A stretch of DNA of 9,063 nucleotides from positions 1 to 9,063 of the forward strand of contig DURG01000393.1 of assembly GCA_012837465.1 (NCBI GenBank), read 5' to 3'. A model generated the notes under the pieces. That model saw only the letters and a program-made list of their open reading frames with translations. It was not told the origin of the DNA and did not search any database. Source of the stretch: Propionibacterium sp. (GTDB lineage Bacteria > Actinomycetota > Actinomycetes > Propionibacteriales > Propionibacteriaceae). The position numbers and the translations under genes are program-made. Below, piece after piece: positions 1 to 6,130 of this stretch; positions within the stretch are counted from its first letter, which is position 1, and every line of letters begins with the position of its first letter.

Positions 1-1
1 C

Positions 2-166
2 CGGATCGTCGGGCTGTCCCTGGTCGCCATCTTGGTGGCCGTGCTCGCTGTCGTACCCGACGTGGTGGACCTCTCACGGGGCCAACAGGGCCATCGATTC
101 GGCATCGGTGCGGGGCCTGCGGTAAACTGTGCGAGTTGCCTGGCGAGGGACCCCCAGGGTCCGTGA
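2..166 (+). CDS. 3' end of an unidentified membrane protein gene (partial)
   Basis: The reading frame is open from the window edge to a TGA at 164-166, giving 54 residues with the start outside the window. The first part, IVGLSLVAILVAVLAVV, looks like one transmembrane helix, followed by a short polar tail. Of the three forward frames this is the only one with plausible protein composition; frame 1 is Arg-rich and frame 3 is Trp/Cys-rich and stops at 123-125. About 80% of its codons in 2-121 end in G or C, but the last 15 or so codons look less coding-like and overlap the proposed rplY promoter, so the true C-terminus is uncertain. The family is not recognisable from this fragment. In relatives prs or glmU often lies near rplY-pth, and neither would end in this helix. 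Confidence 0.38.
   Translation, partial: RIVGLSLVAILVAVLAVVPDVVDLSRGQQGHRFGIGAGPAVNCASCLARDPQGP
123..128 (+). promoter_or_regulatory. Possible -10 element for rplY-pth
   Basis: TAAACT matches the actinobacterial sigma-A -10 pattern TANNNT. It would start transcription near 134-136 and give a leader of roughly 98 nt ahead of rplY. No convincing -35 hexamer stands at 16-18 bp upstream, which is common in these genomes. The call rests on the motif and on its place between the upstream frame and the rplY start. Confidence 0.35.
148..162 (+). promoter_or_regulatory. Small perfect hairpin in the rplY leader
   Basis: GGACCC (148-153) and GGGTCC (157-162) are perfect inverted repeats around a 3-nt loop. 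The hairpin lies in the proposed 5' untranslated region of rplY, about 70 nt before the start codon. No T-run follows, so it does not look like a terminator of the upstream gene. A role in leader folding, RNA stability or L25 autoregulation is possible but unproven; it matches no leader family I can name. Confidence 0.35.
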
Positions 167-232
167 TCGACTAGCTCGTTTCCTCGCTCGGCGCCTGCAT
201 GCGCATTACGAAAAGAGCTTGAGGAGAATCAC

Positions 233-862
233 ATGGCTGCTGATGCCCAATTGAACGCCACGACCCGCACCGAGTTCGGCAAGGGGGCCTCCCGTCGCCT
301 CCGCCGCGACGGCGCGACCCCCGCCGTCCTCTACGGCCACGGCTCGGACCCCGTGCACCTCGCACTGCCGGCCCAGGAGACCTTCCTCGCGCTGCGCACT
401 GCGAACGCTCTGCTCGAGATCGCGGTCGACGGCGAGAAGAAGCCCGTCCTGGCCCTCGTGAAGCAGGTCCAGCGCAACCCGATCCGCCCCATCATCGAGC
501 ACGTTGACCTCCTCCTCGTCCGCGAGGGTGAGAAGGTTCAGGTCGACGTCTCCCTCGTCATCGTGGGCGAGGCCGAGCGCGGCAGCCTGCTCAACCAGGA
601 CCTCCAGTCCCTCACCGTCATGGCCCCCGCCACCGACATCCCCACCGAGTTCGAGGTGTCCGTCGAGGGCCTCGAGATTGGTGCCCAGGTGCTCGTTTCC
701 GACATCACGCTGCCTGACGGCGTCGAGTCCACGATCGACGCCGACACCCTCATCGTCTCCGTCAACGCCCCCGTCGTTGAGGAAGAGGAAGACGAGACCG
801 AAGAGGGCGTCGAGGGCGAAGAGTCCGACGACGACGCCGAAGGCGACGACACCGAAGAGTGA
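233..862 (+). CDS. rplY: 50S ribosomal protein L25/general stress protein Ctc
   Basis: The 209-residue product is the long, two-domain (Ctc-type) form of ribosomal protein L25, which binds 5S rRNA in the central protuberance of the large subunit. The N-terminal 5S-binding domain (about residues 5-95) shows TEFGKGASRRLRRDGATPAVLYG and the family signature around QRNPIRPIIEHVDLL; the second beta-rich domain follows (about 98-182). The last 29 residues (181-209) form an acidic tail in which 19 of the final 27 residues are Asp or Glu; such tails are common in actinobacterial Ctc proteins. The ATG at 233 is set by a GAGGAG ribosome-binding site at 221-226, 6 nt upstream. The stop codon overlaps the pth start, so the two genes are translationally coupled; pairing L25 with peptidyl-tRNA hydrolase is a conserved bacterial arrangement. 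Confidence 0.95.
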   Translation: MAADAQLNATTRTEFGKGASRRLRRDGATPAVLYGHGSDPVHLALPAQETFLALRTANALLEIAVDGEKKPVLALVKQVQRNPIRPIIEHVDLLLVREGEKVQVDVSLVIVGEAERGSLLNQDLQSLTVMAPATDIPTEFEVSVEGLEIGAQVLVSDITLPDGVESTIDADTLIVSVNAPVVEEEEDETEEGVEGEESDDDAEGDDTEE

Positions 863-1443
863 CCAACGCCACCTACCTCGTGGTCGGGCTCGGGAACCCG
901 GGCCCGACCTACGAGGTCACCCGACACAACGTCGGATACTGGGCCGTAGCGGATCTTGCCGACCGCTACGGCTCCGGCTTTTCCCTGAACTCCCGGCAGA
1001 AGGCCGAGATCGCGACGGTGGTGCTCCCCGGGCCCGACCCCGTCAAGCTGGTGCTCATCCGGCCCACCACCTACATGAACCTGTCCGGCGTGGCCGTCAA
1101 GGCCGTGGCCTCGTTCCACAAGATCGAGCCGGATCACGTCATCGCGGTCCACGACGAACTCGACCTGGACCCCACCCGGCTGAGGGTCAAGTTCGGTGGG
1201 GGAGACAACGGCCACAACGGCCTCAAGTCGATGCGCCAACACCTCGGCACGGGCGACTTCTACCGCGTGCGGGTCGGCATCGGCCGCCCGCCCGGCCGTC
1301 AGCCCGCGGCGGACTATGTGCTGGCCAAGCTGAAACCCAAGGACTTCGACCACATGCTGGTCGACGCTGCCGTGGCCGGCGACGCCGTCGAGTCCCTCGT
1401 GCGCGAGGGCCTCGTCGCCACCCAGAACAAGTTCAACTCCTGA
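859..1443 (+). CDS. pth: Peptidyl-tRNA hydrolase
   Basis: This 194-residue enzyme cleaves the ester bond of peptidyl-tRNAs that drop off stalled ribosomes, recycling tRNA in the cytoplasm. The family motif GLGNPGPTYEVTRHNVG lies at residues 10-26 and contains the catalytic His23 (E. coli His20) and Asn13 (Asn10). Asn74 in PTTYMNLSG (Asn68), Asp99 in VHDELDL (Asp93) and Asn120 in GGGDNGHNGLKS (Asn114) complete the active site, so the protein should be functional. Length is normal for the family. The GTG start at 859 overlaps the rplY stop in a GTGA quartet; only a weak purine stretch (GAAGAG) precedes it, which fits reinitiation by ribosomes finishing rplY. The gene ends at TGA 1441-1443, just before a palindrome-rich spacer. 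Confidence 0.96.
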   Translation: MTNATYLVVGLGNPGPTYEVTRHNVGYWAVADLADRYGSGFSLNSRQKAEIATVVLPGPDPVKLVLIRPTTYMNLSGVAVKAVASFHKIEPDHVIAVHDELDLDPTRLRVKFGGGDNGHNGLKSMRQHLGTGDFYRVRVGIGRPPGRQPAADYVLAKLKPKDFDHMLVDAAVAGDAVESLVREGLVATQNKFNS

Positions 1444-1452
1444 GTCCCGCCG

Positions 1453-1480
1453 CCCATCCGTCCGCGAGCAATTGGATGGG
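1453..1480 (+). promoter_or_regulatory. Hairpin just after pth, competing with the larger palindrome
   Basis: CCCATCC (1453-1459) can pair with GGATGGG (1474-1480) across a 14-nt loop, starting 10 nt after the pth stop. The same GGATGGG can instead pair with the second CCCATCC at 1527-1533, inside the right arm of the long inverted repeat. The two folds are mutually exclusive in RNA. No T-run follows the short hairpin. Whether this acts as an mRNA 3' end, an attenuator or nothing at all cannot be told from sequence. Confidence 0.4.
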
Positions 1481-1546
1481 GTCGTGGTCCGGTTTGGCTG
1501 TTTTTCCCGGCGTGCCGCTCCGTGACCCCATCCAATTGCTCACGGA
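1461..1546. repeat. Long inverted repeat between pth and mfd
   Basis: The arms GAGCAATTGGATGGGGTC (1466-1483) and GACCCCATCCAATTGCTC (1524-1541) are perfect 18-bp reverse complements. Extending outward gives 23 paired positions with one mismatch (1461-1483 with 1524-1546). The 40-nt interior has its own CCGG...CCGG pairing (1489-1492 with 1507-1510) and a T5 run (1501-1505). As RNA it would form a very stable stem, but no T tract follows the right arm, so it is not a standard intrinsic terminator. Terminal-inverted-repeat shape and 86-bp size also fit a small non-autonomous element or dispersed palindromic repeat; no target-site duplication is visible. The element ends 32 nt before the mfd start. 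Confidence 0.75.
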
Positions 1547-1578
1547 GAGGACGGCCGGAAGCGTGGAAGGATAGATTC

Positions 1579-4500
1579 GTGAAGTACCCAGGCCTGCTCA
1601 AGGCACTCGAGGCGTCCGAAGGGCTCCAGTACACGCTCGCCGATGCGCGACGCTCCGGCGTCACCACGCTCGACGTCACCACCGTCAACTCCTTCTTCCC
1701 ACTGCTGACTGCCGCGCTCGCGGAGGAGTCGACGCGCACGGTGCTGCTCATCACCTCCACCTACCGCGAGGCCGAGCAACTCACCAGCGAGGTGGGCGGG
1801 CTCCTCGGCCAGGAGCACGTCGCCTACTACCCGGCCTGGGAGACCCTCCCGCACGAGCGCCTCTCGCCGCGCGCCGACACCGTCGGCCGACGCCTCGCCG
1901 TACTGCGCAGGTTGGCCGAGGGTGGGGACCCCTCGATACACCCGCTCGTTCCTCGCGGGCACTCGGGGACCGGGGGCGAGGCGTCGCCCACGCCCCCCAA
2001 GGTCGTCGTGGCCCCCGTGCGCTCCATCCTCCAGCCCCAGGTCAAGGGACTGGCCGACATGGTGCCCGTCCGCCTGGCGGTGGGGGAGACCTACGAACTG
2101 AGCACCCTGCTGGCCGACCTCTCGGGCGCCGCCTACAACCGGGTCGACATGGTCGAGCGCCGCGGCGAGTTCGCCGTGCGCGGCGGCATCGTCGACGTCT
2201 TTCCCCCGACGGAGGATCACCCCGTCCGCGTCGACTTCTTCGGCGACGAGATCGACGAGATCCGCTACTTCACCGTCGGCGACCAGCGCTCCACCGGCGA
2301 GACCACGGATGCGATGATCGCCCCGCCCTGCCGCGAACTGCTCCTCACGCCGGAGGTGCGGCGCCGCGCGAAGTCACTGGCCCTGGCGCACCCGGAACTG
2401 GGCGACATGCTCACCCGCATCGCCGAGGGCCAGGCGGTGGAGGGCATGGAGGCCCTCATCCCCGCCCTCGTCGACGGCCTCGAACTGCTCGTCGACGTGC
2501 TGCCCAAGGGCTCGCTCATCCTCGCCGCCTCCCCGGAACTGATCCGCACCCGCGCCGCCGAACTCGTGGCCACCAGCCAGGAGTTCCTCGACGCCAGTTG
2601 GGCCGCGGCCGCCGGCGGCGGAACCTCCCCGATCGACCTGGGCGCCTCCGCCTACTGGGCGCTCGGCGACGTGCGCCAGCACGCGCTCGAGATCGGGCAC
2701 CGGTGGTGGTCGCTGTCTCCCTGGCTCGCGGCCCCTGAGGACGCAGAGGACGAGGGCCCCGCCATCCCCGATGCGGATTCGGTCCACTCGCGTTCGCTCG
2801 ACGTCACCGCCAGCGAGGCCTTCCGCGGCGACACCGACGCGGCCGTGACCCACATCCGCCAACGCCTCGCCGACGGCTGGCGCATCGTGCTCACCGTCGA
2901 GGGGCAGGGCCTGGCCAACCGCCTCGTCGAACTCCTCGGCGAGGCAGACATCCCCGCAGCCCTCGACGACCTCGCCACGGAACCCGCCGACGGCAGGGTC
3001 ACCGTGGTCCTCTCCACCCTTCGGCACGGCTGGCGCGCGGAGGGCCCCAAGCTCGAGGTCATCACCGCCGGAGAGCTCACCGGGCAGGTCGAACTCGACC
3101 GCTCCCAGCGCAAGCTCCCGCAGCGCCGCAAGCCCACCATCCAGCCGCTCGAGCTCAAGGCCGGCGACCCGGTCGTCCACGAGCAGCATGGTGTCGGCCG
3201 CTTCGTCGAACTGATCCAGCGCACCGTCCAGGGCAACACCCGCGACTACCTCGTCATCGAGTACGCGCCCAGCAAGCGCGGCCACCCGGGCGACCGCCTG
3301 TTCGTGCCCATGGATCAGCTCGACCAGCTCTCCCGCTACGTCGGCGGAGAGGAGCCGCAACTCGACAAGATGGGCGGCGCCGACTGGAACAAGCGCAAGG
3401 CCAAGGCCCGCAAGGCAGTGCGCGAGATCTCGGCCGAACTCATCAAGCTCTACGCCGCCCGCCAGGCCACCAAGGGCCACGCCTTCGGTCCCGACACCCC
3501 CTGGCAGCGCGAACTGGAGGATTCGTTCAGCTTCGTCGAGACCAACGATCAGCTCTCCGCCATCACCGAGGTCAAGCAGGACATGGAGCAGCTCGTGCCC
3601 ATGGACCGCCTCATCTGCGGCGACGTCGGCTTCGGCAAGACCGAGATCGCCGTGCGCGCCGCGTTCAAGGCCGTGCAGGACGGCAAGCAGGTGGCCGTGC
3701 TCGTGCCCACCACGCTGCTCGTCACGCAGCACTACCAGACCTTCGCCTCCCGCTTCGCGGGCTTCCCCGTGCAACTCGCACAGCTCTCGCGCTTCCAGAC
3801 CGATGCGGAGGCCAAGAAGATCGTCGACGGGTTGGCCACCGGCCGCATCGACGTCGTCATCGGCACCCACCGCCTGCTCAGCAAGGAGATCCAGTTCAAG
3901 GACCTCGGTCTCGTCATCATCGACGAGGAGCAGCGCTTCGGCGTCGAGCACAAGGAGCGCCTCAAGGCCATGCGGGTCAACGTCGACGTGTTGTCGATGT
4001 CGGCGACCCCCATCCCGCGCACGCTCGAGATCGCCATCACCGGCATCCGTGAGATGAGCGTGATCGCCACTCCGCCCGAGGAGCGCCACCCCGTGCTCAC
4101 CTTCGCCGGCCCCTACGACGACGGGCAGGTCAAGGCCGCCATCCGCCGCGAACTCGCACGTGAGGGGCAGGTCTTCTTCGTGCACAACCGCGTCGGCACC
4201 ATCGAGAAGACCGCCGCCCACCTGCGCGAGCTGGTGCCCGAGGCCCGGATCGCGACGGCGCACGGACAGATGAGTGAAAAGCGCCTCGAGCAGGTCATGC
4301 AGGACTTCTGGGAGCGCCGCGCCGACGTGCTGGTGTGCACCACCATCGTCGAATCCGGGCTCAACATCCAGAGCGCCAACACGCTCATCATCGACAGCGC
4401 CGACAAGATGGGCCTGTCGCAGCTGCACCAGCTGCGCGGCCGCGTCGGGCGTTCTCGCGAGCGCGGCTACGCCTACTTCCTGTACCCGGCGGACAAGGTG

Positions 4501-5142
4501 CTGACCGAGGCCTCCCACGAACGGCTGGCCACCATGGCCGCCAACACCGACCTCGGTGCGGGCATGGCCATCGCCATGCGCGACCTCGAGCTCCGCGGCG
4601 CCGGCAACCTCCTCGGCGAGGACCAGTCCGGCCACATCGAAGGCGTCGGCTTCGACATGTACCTGCGGATGGTGGGGGAGGCCGTGGCCAACTGGCGCGG
4701 CGAGGACACCGAACCAGAGCCCACGATGCGCGTCGAGATCCCCGTCGACGCCCACCTGCCGGACGACTACATCACCTCCGAGCGGCTCCGACTTGAGATG
4801 TACAAGCAGATCGCCGAGATCCGCACCCAGGCCGACATCGACGGCGTGCGCGCCGAACTCACGGACCGCTACGGTGAGCCGCCGCCCGCCGTCGAGCAGC
4901 TCTTGGGGGTCGCGGCGCTACGCAACCTCGCCCGCGACCACGGCGTCCAGGAGATCATCCCGCAGGGCAAGGTGGTGCGCTTCTCGCCGCTGGTGCTGCC
5001 GGAGTCCAAGCAGATGCGCCTCAAGCGCCTCTACCCGGGTTCTGTGGTCAAGGATGCCACCGAGCAGATCCTCGTCCCGAAGCCCGACACCGACGACTAC
5101 CTCGGCTGGGTGACCACCCTGCTCACCCAGCTGTTCGCCTGA
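1579..5142 (+). CDS. mfd: Transcription-repair coupling factor Mfd
   Basis: Mfd is a DNA translocase that pushes RNA polymerase stalled at DNA damage off the template and recruits UvrA. The 1187-residue product has the full domain set. A UvrB-like N-terminal module includes PAWETLPHERLSP. The RNA polymerase-interacting domain begins near GDPVVHEQHGVGRFVEL (residues 529-545). The translocase motor has Walker A GDVGFGKT (681-688), DEEQ (782-785), SATPIPRTL (from 808) and HQLRGRVGR (950-958). The C-terminal TRCF domain starts around 1055 (VDAHLPDDYI). The GTG start at 1579 is chosen because GGAAGG (1565-1570) sits 8 nt upstream and the protein then starts KYPGLLKALEAS as in relatives; an in-frame ATG at 1522 lies inside the inverted repeat. 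Residues about 115-134 are an odd insert encoded by a palindromic repeat-like segment. Confidence 0.97.
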   Translation: MKYPGLLKALEASEGLQYTLADARRSGVTTLDVTTVNSFFPLLTAALAEESTRTVLLITSTYREAEQLTSEVGGLLGQEHVAYYPAWETLPHERLSPRADTVGRRLAVLRRLAEGGDPSIHPLVPRGHSGTGGEASPTPPKVVVAPVRSILQPQVKGLADMVPVRLAVGETYELSTLLADLSGAAYNRVDMVERRGEFAVRGGIVDVFPPTEDHPVRVDFFGDEIDEIRYFTVGDQRSTGETTDAMIAPPCRELLLTPEVRRRAKSLALAHPELGDMLTRIAEGQAVEGMEALIPALVDGLELLVDVLPKGSLILAASPELIRTRAAELVATSQEFLDASWAAAAGGGTSPIDLGASAYWALGDVRQHALEIGHRWWSLSPWLAAPEDAEDEGPAIPDADSVHSRSLDVTASEAFRGDTDAAVTHIRQRLADGWRIVLTVEGQGLANRLVELLGEADIPAALDDLATEPADGRVTVVLSTLRHGWRAEGPKLEVITAGELTGQVELDRSQRKLPQRRKPTIQPLELKAGDPVVHEQHGVGRFVELIQRTVQGNTRDYLVIEYAPSKRGHPGDRLFVPMDQLDQLSRYVGGEEPQLDKMGGADWNKRKAKARKAVREISAELIKLYAARQATKGHAFGPDTPWQRELEDSFSFVETNDQLSAITEVKQDMEQLVPMDRLICGDVGFGKTEIAVRAAFKAVQDGKQVAVLVPTTLLVTQHYQTFASRFAGFPVQLAQLSRFQTDAEAKKIVDGLATGRIDVVIGTHRLLSKEIQFKDLGLVIIDEEQRFGVEHKERLKAMRVNVDVLSMSATPIPRTLEIAITGIREMSVIATPPEERHPVLTFAGPYDDGQVKAAIRRELAREGQVFFVHNRVGTIEKTAAHLRELVPEARIATAHGQMSEKRLEQVMQDFWERRADVLVCTTIVESGLNIQSANTLIIDSADKMGLSQLHQLRGRVGRSRERGYAYFLYPADKVLTEASHERLATMAANTDLGAGMAIAMRDLELRGAGNLLGEDQSGHIEGVGFDMYLRMVGEAVANWRGEDTEPEPTMRVEIPVDAHLPDDYITSERLRLEMYKQIAEIRTQADIDGVRAELTDRYGEPPPAVEQLLGVAALRNLARDHGVQEIIPQGKVVRFSPLVLPESKQMRLKRLYPGSVVKDATEQILVPKPDTDDYLGWVTTLLTQLFA
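1921..1980. repeat. Palindromic repeat-like insert inside the mfd coding sequence
   Basis: Within mfd, two direct copies of GGGGACC (1924-1930 and 1965-1971) bracket an imperfect palindrome. CCCGC (1941-1945) pairs with GCGGG (1955-1959) around a 9-nt loop, and the outer CCCCTCG (1929-1935) pairs imperfectly with the CTCGGGG side (1962-1968). The segment is read in frame as residues 115-134 (GGDPSIHPLVPRGHSGTGGE), between LAVLRRLAE and the conserved VVVAPVRSILQPQVKGL. It contains ATA (1936-1938), a rare isoleucine codon in such GC-rich DNA, and the peptide has no resemblance to Mfd. The layout recalls intergenic REP-like palindromes of GC-rich actinobacteria with CTCGATAC and GGTCC-type ends. 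That resemblance is from memory and was not searched. Confidence 0.6.
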
Positions 5143-5170
5143 GTGACCCATGGGCCCGGTGAGGGGGCGG

Positions 5171-5176
5171 TAGGGT
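5171..5176 (+). promoter_or_regulatory. Possible -10 element for leaderless transcript
   Basis: TAGGGT fits the actinobacterial -10 pattern TANNNT and ends 7 nt before the ATG at 5184. That is the expected spacing if transcription starts at the A of the start codon. No good ribosome-binding site precedes this ATG, which supports a leaderless mRNA. A clear -35 is not visible; GTGACC at 5143-5148 is too far away. Confidence 0.45.
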
Positions 5177-5183
5177 CTCGGGC

Positions 5184-5609
5184 ATGAACCTGTGCCGGGC
5201 GTTCTACGTCAACGTGGCGCTGGTACTGGCGGCCTACGCGGTGTGCTACCTCCTCGGGCAGGGCCCCCTCGCGCACCTCTACACCCCCGAGTGGACCTCG
5301 CGGCGCATCTGGTTCGTGTTCGCCCCCGCCACCCTCGCCGTGGCCATGTTCGGCCCGCCGCGTGCCTGGTGGTGGAGCCTGGCCGGGTACCCCGTCGGCG
5401 TGCTGCTCGGCGAACTCATCGGCCTGCCCCTGTACCGGGCGGCCCTCGCACGCCTCGAGGACCAACTTCGTGACCCCAGCTACCAGCAGGACTGGCAACC
5501 CGGGCATCCGGGCTGGTGGATCACCATCCTCGTCTTCTTGGCTGCGACCGTCATCGGCTGGCTGGTCCAGCGCCGCCGCCAGGCTGGGGTAACCTGTTCG
5601 CGGGCCTGA
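5184..5609 (+). CDS. Small four-helix membrane protein of unknown function
   Basis: The 141-residue product is an integral membrane protein. Hydrophobic segments lie at about residues 6-24, 42-57, 62-82 and 110-128. A soluble loop at 85-109 is rich in charged and polar residues (RLEDQLRDPSYQQDWQ), and the end is basic (QRRRQ). I do not recognise the family, and there are no catalytic motifs. The frame has strong G/C third positions and normal codon use, so it is probably a real gene. The ATG at 5184 lies 41 nt after the mfd stop and fits a leaderless start. The gene breaks the usual mfd-mazG neighbourhood, so it may be a lineage-specific addition. It is followed 26 nt later by the lipoprotein gene. 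Confidence 0.75.
   Translation: MNLCRAFYVNVALVLAAYAVCYLLGQGPLAHLYTPEWTSRRIWFVFAPATLAVAMFGPPRAWWWSLAGYPVGVLLGELIGLPLYRAALARLEDQLRDPSYQQDWQPGHPGWWITILVFLAATVIGWLVQRRRQAGVTCSRA
5590..5595 (+). promoter_or_regulatory. Possible -10 element for the lipoprotein-mazG unit
   Basis: TAACCT fits TANNNT and lies inside the last codons of the preceding membrane-protein gene. It would give a leader of about 34 nt ahead of the ATG at 5636, which has its own ribosome-binding site. No -35 is recognisable, so readthrough from the upstream gene is an equal alternative. Confidence 0.3.
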
Positions 5610-5635
5610 AACCCGCCCGTCTCGAGAGGACCTTC

Positions 5636-6130
5636 ATGAAGCTCACGCGTCTCGTTCCCGCGGCCGTCGCCGCCGTCGCGCTGCTGGCAGGCTGCAGCCC
5701 CACCCCGGGCACCGCCCTGATCGTGGACGGCAATCGCTACACCGAGGGCCAGGTCGACCAGATCGTCGACGGCTGCGCCGAGGCCCTCGAGATCACTTCG
5801 GACCAGATCCGCCGCTCCGGCGTTGTCGGCACGCTCCTCCTCGGCGAACTGTTCGACTCCTTCGAGGCCGACGTCAGCGACGAAGACCTCGAGGCCGCCG
5901 CCGGCCAGATGGGCTCCCAGCAGCTGTTCGACGTCGACGACTGCCGCCCGCTCGCCCTGGCCAACACCAAGGTCCAGATGCTCGGTGGCCTCGACCCGCA
6001 GATGATCCAGGACGGCGCGCAGGGCCTGGACGTGCAGCTCAACCCGCGCTACGGCAAGTGGGCTCCCGACACGCCCCAGCTGCTCGACGGCTCCGGCTCG
6101 CTGTCGGTGCCCACCGTCGCGTTCCGGTGA
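5636..6130 (+). CDS. SurA N-terminal-like lipoprotein
   Basis: The 164-residue product begins with a lipoprotein signal peptide: basic MKLTR, a hydrophobic core, and the lipobox LAGC with the lipidated Cys at residue 20. It should be anchored on the outer face of the cytoplasmic membrane. The mature part starts PGTALIVDGNRYTEGQVDQIV, the short strand and helix typical of SurA/PrsA N-terminal chaperone regions in actinobacteria. It ends with NPRYGKWAPDTPQL, a conserved close of this group. No prolyl-isomerase (rotamase) domain is present, so a chaperone-like rather than catalytic role is inferred. The ATG at 5636 follows GAGAGGA (5624-5630) at 5 nt; a longer in-frame start at 5516 would bury the signal peptide behind 40 residues and overlap the upstream gene. 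The stop overlaps the mazG start by GTGA. Confidence 0.85.
   Translation: MKLTRLVPAAVAAVALLAGCSPTPGTALIVDGNRYTEGQVDQIVDGCAEALEITSDQIRRSGVVGTLLLGELFDSFEADVSDEDLEAAAGQMGSQQLFDVDDCRPLALANTKVQMLGGLDPQMIQDGAQGLDVQLNPRYGKWAPDTPQLLDGSGSLSVPTVAFR

Noticed and set aside
504..1574. 356-codon + strand frame across rplY, pth and the spacer
   Set aside because: Ser/Pro/Arg-rich low-complexity translation typical of an out-of-frame reading; it overlaps two well-supported genes.
1522..1578. Upstream ATG as the mfd start
   Set aside because: It lies in the right arm of the inverted repeat, adds 19 residues unlike Mfd, and has no ribosome-binding site, while GTG 1579 has GGAAGG at 8 nt.
2374..4755. 793-codon open frame on the - strand opposite mfd
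   Set aside because: It mirrors the mfd codons in GC-rich DNA; the protein is repetitive in Ala, Gly, Asp and Val with no recognisable domain, whereas the + strand frame is clearly Mfd.
5600..5616. GCGGG/CCCGC hairpin between the membrane protein and the lipoprotein gene
   Set aside because: Only 5 bp with a 7-nt loop and no T-run; such pairs are frequent by chance in this composition.
6058..6126. Upstream ATG as the mazG start
   Set aside because: Adds 23 Arg-rich residues inside the lipoprotein gene; GTG 6127 gives the family N-terminus and a coupled overlap.
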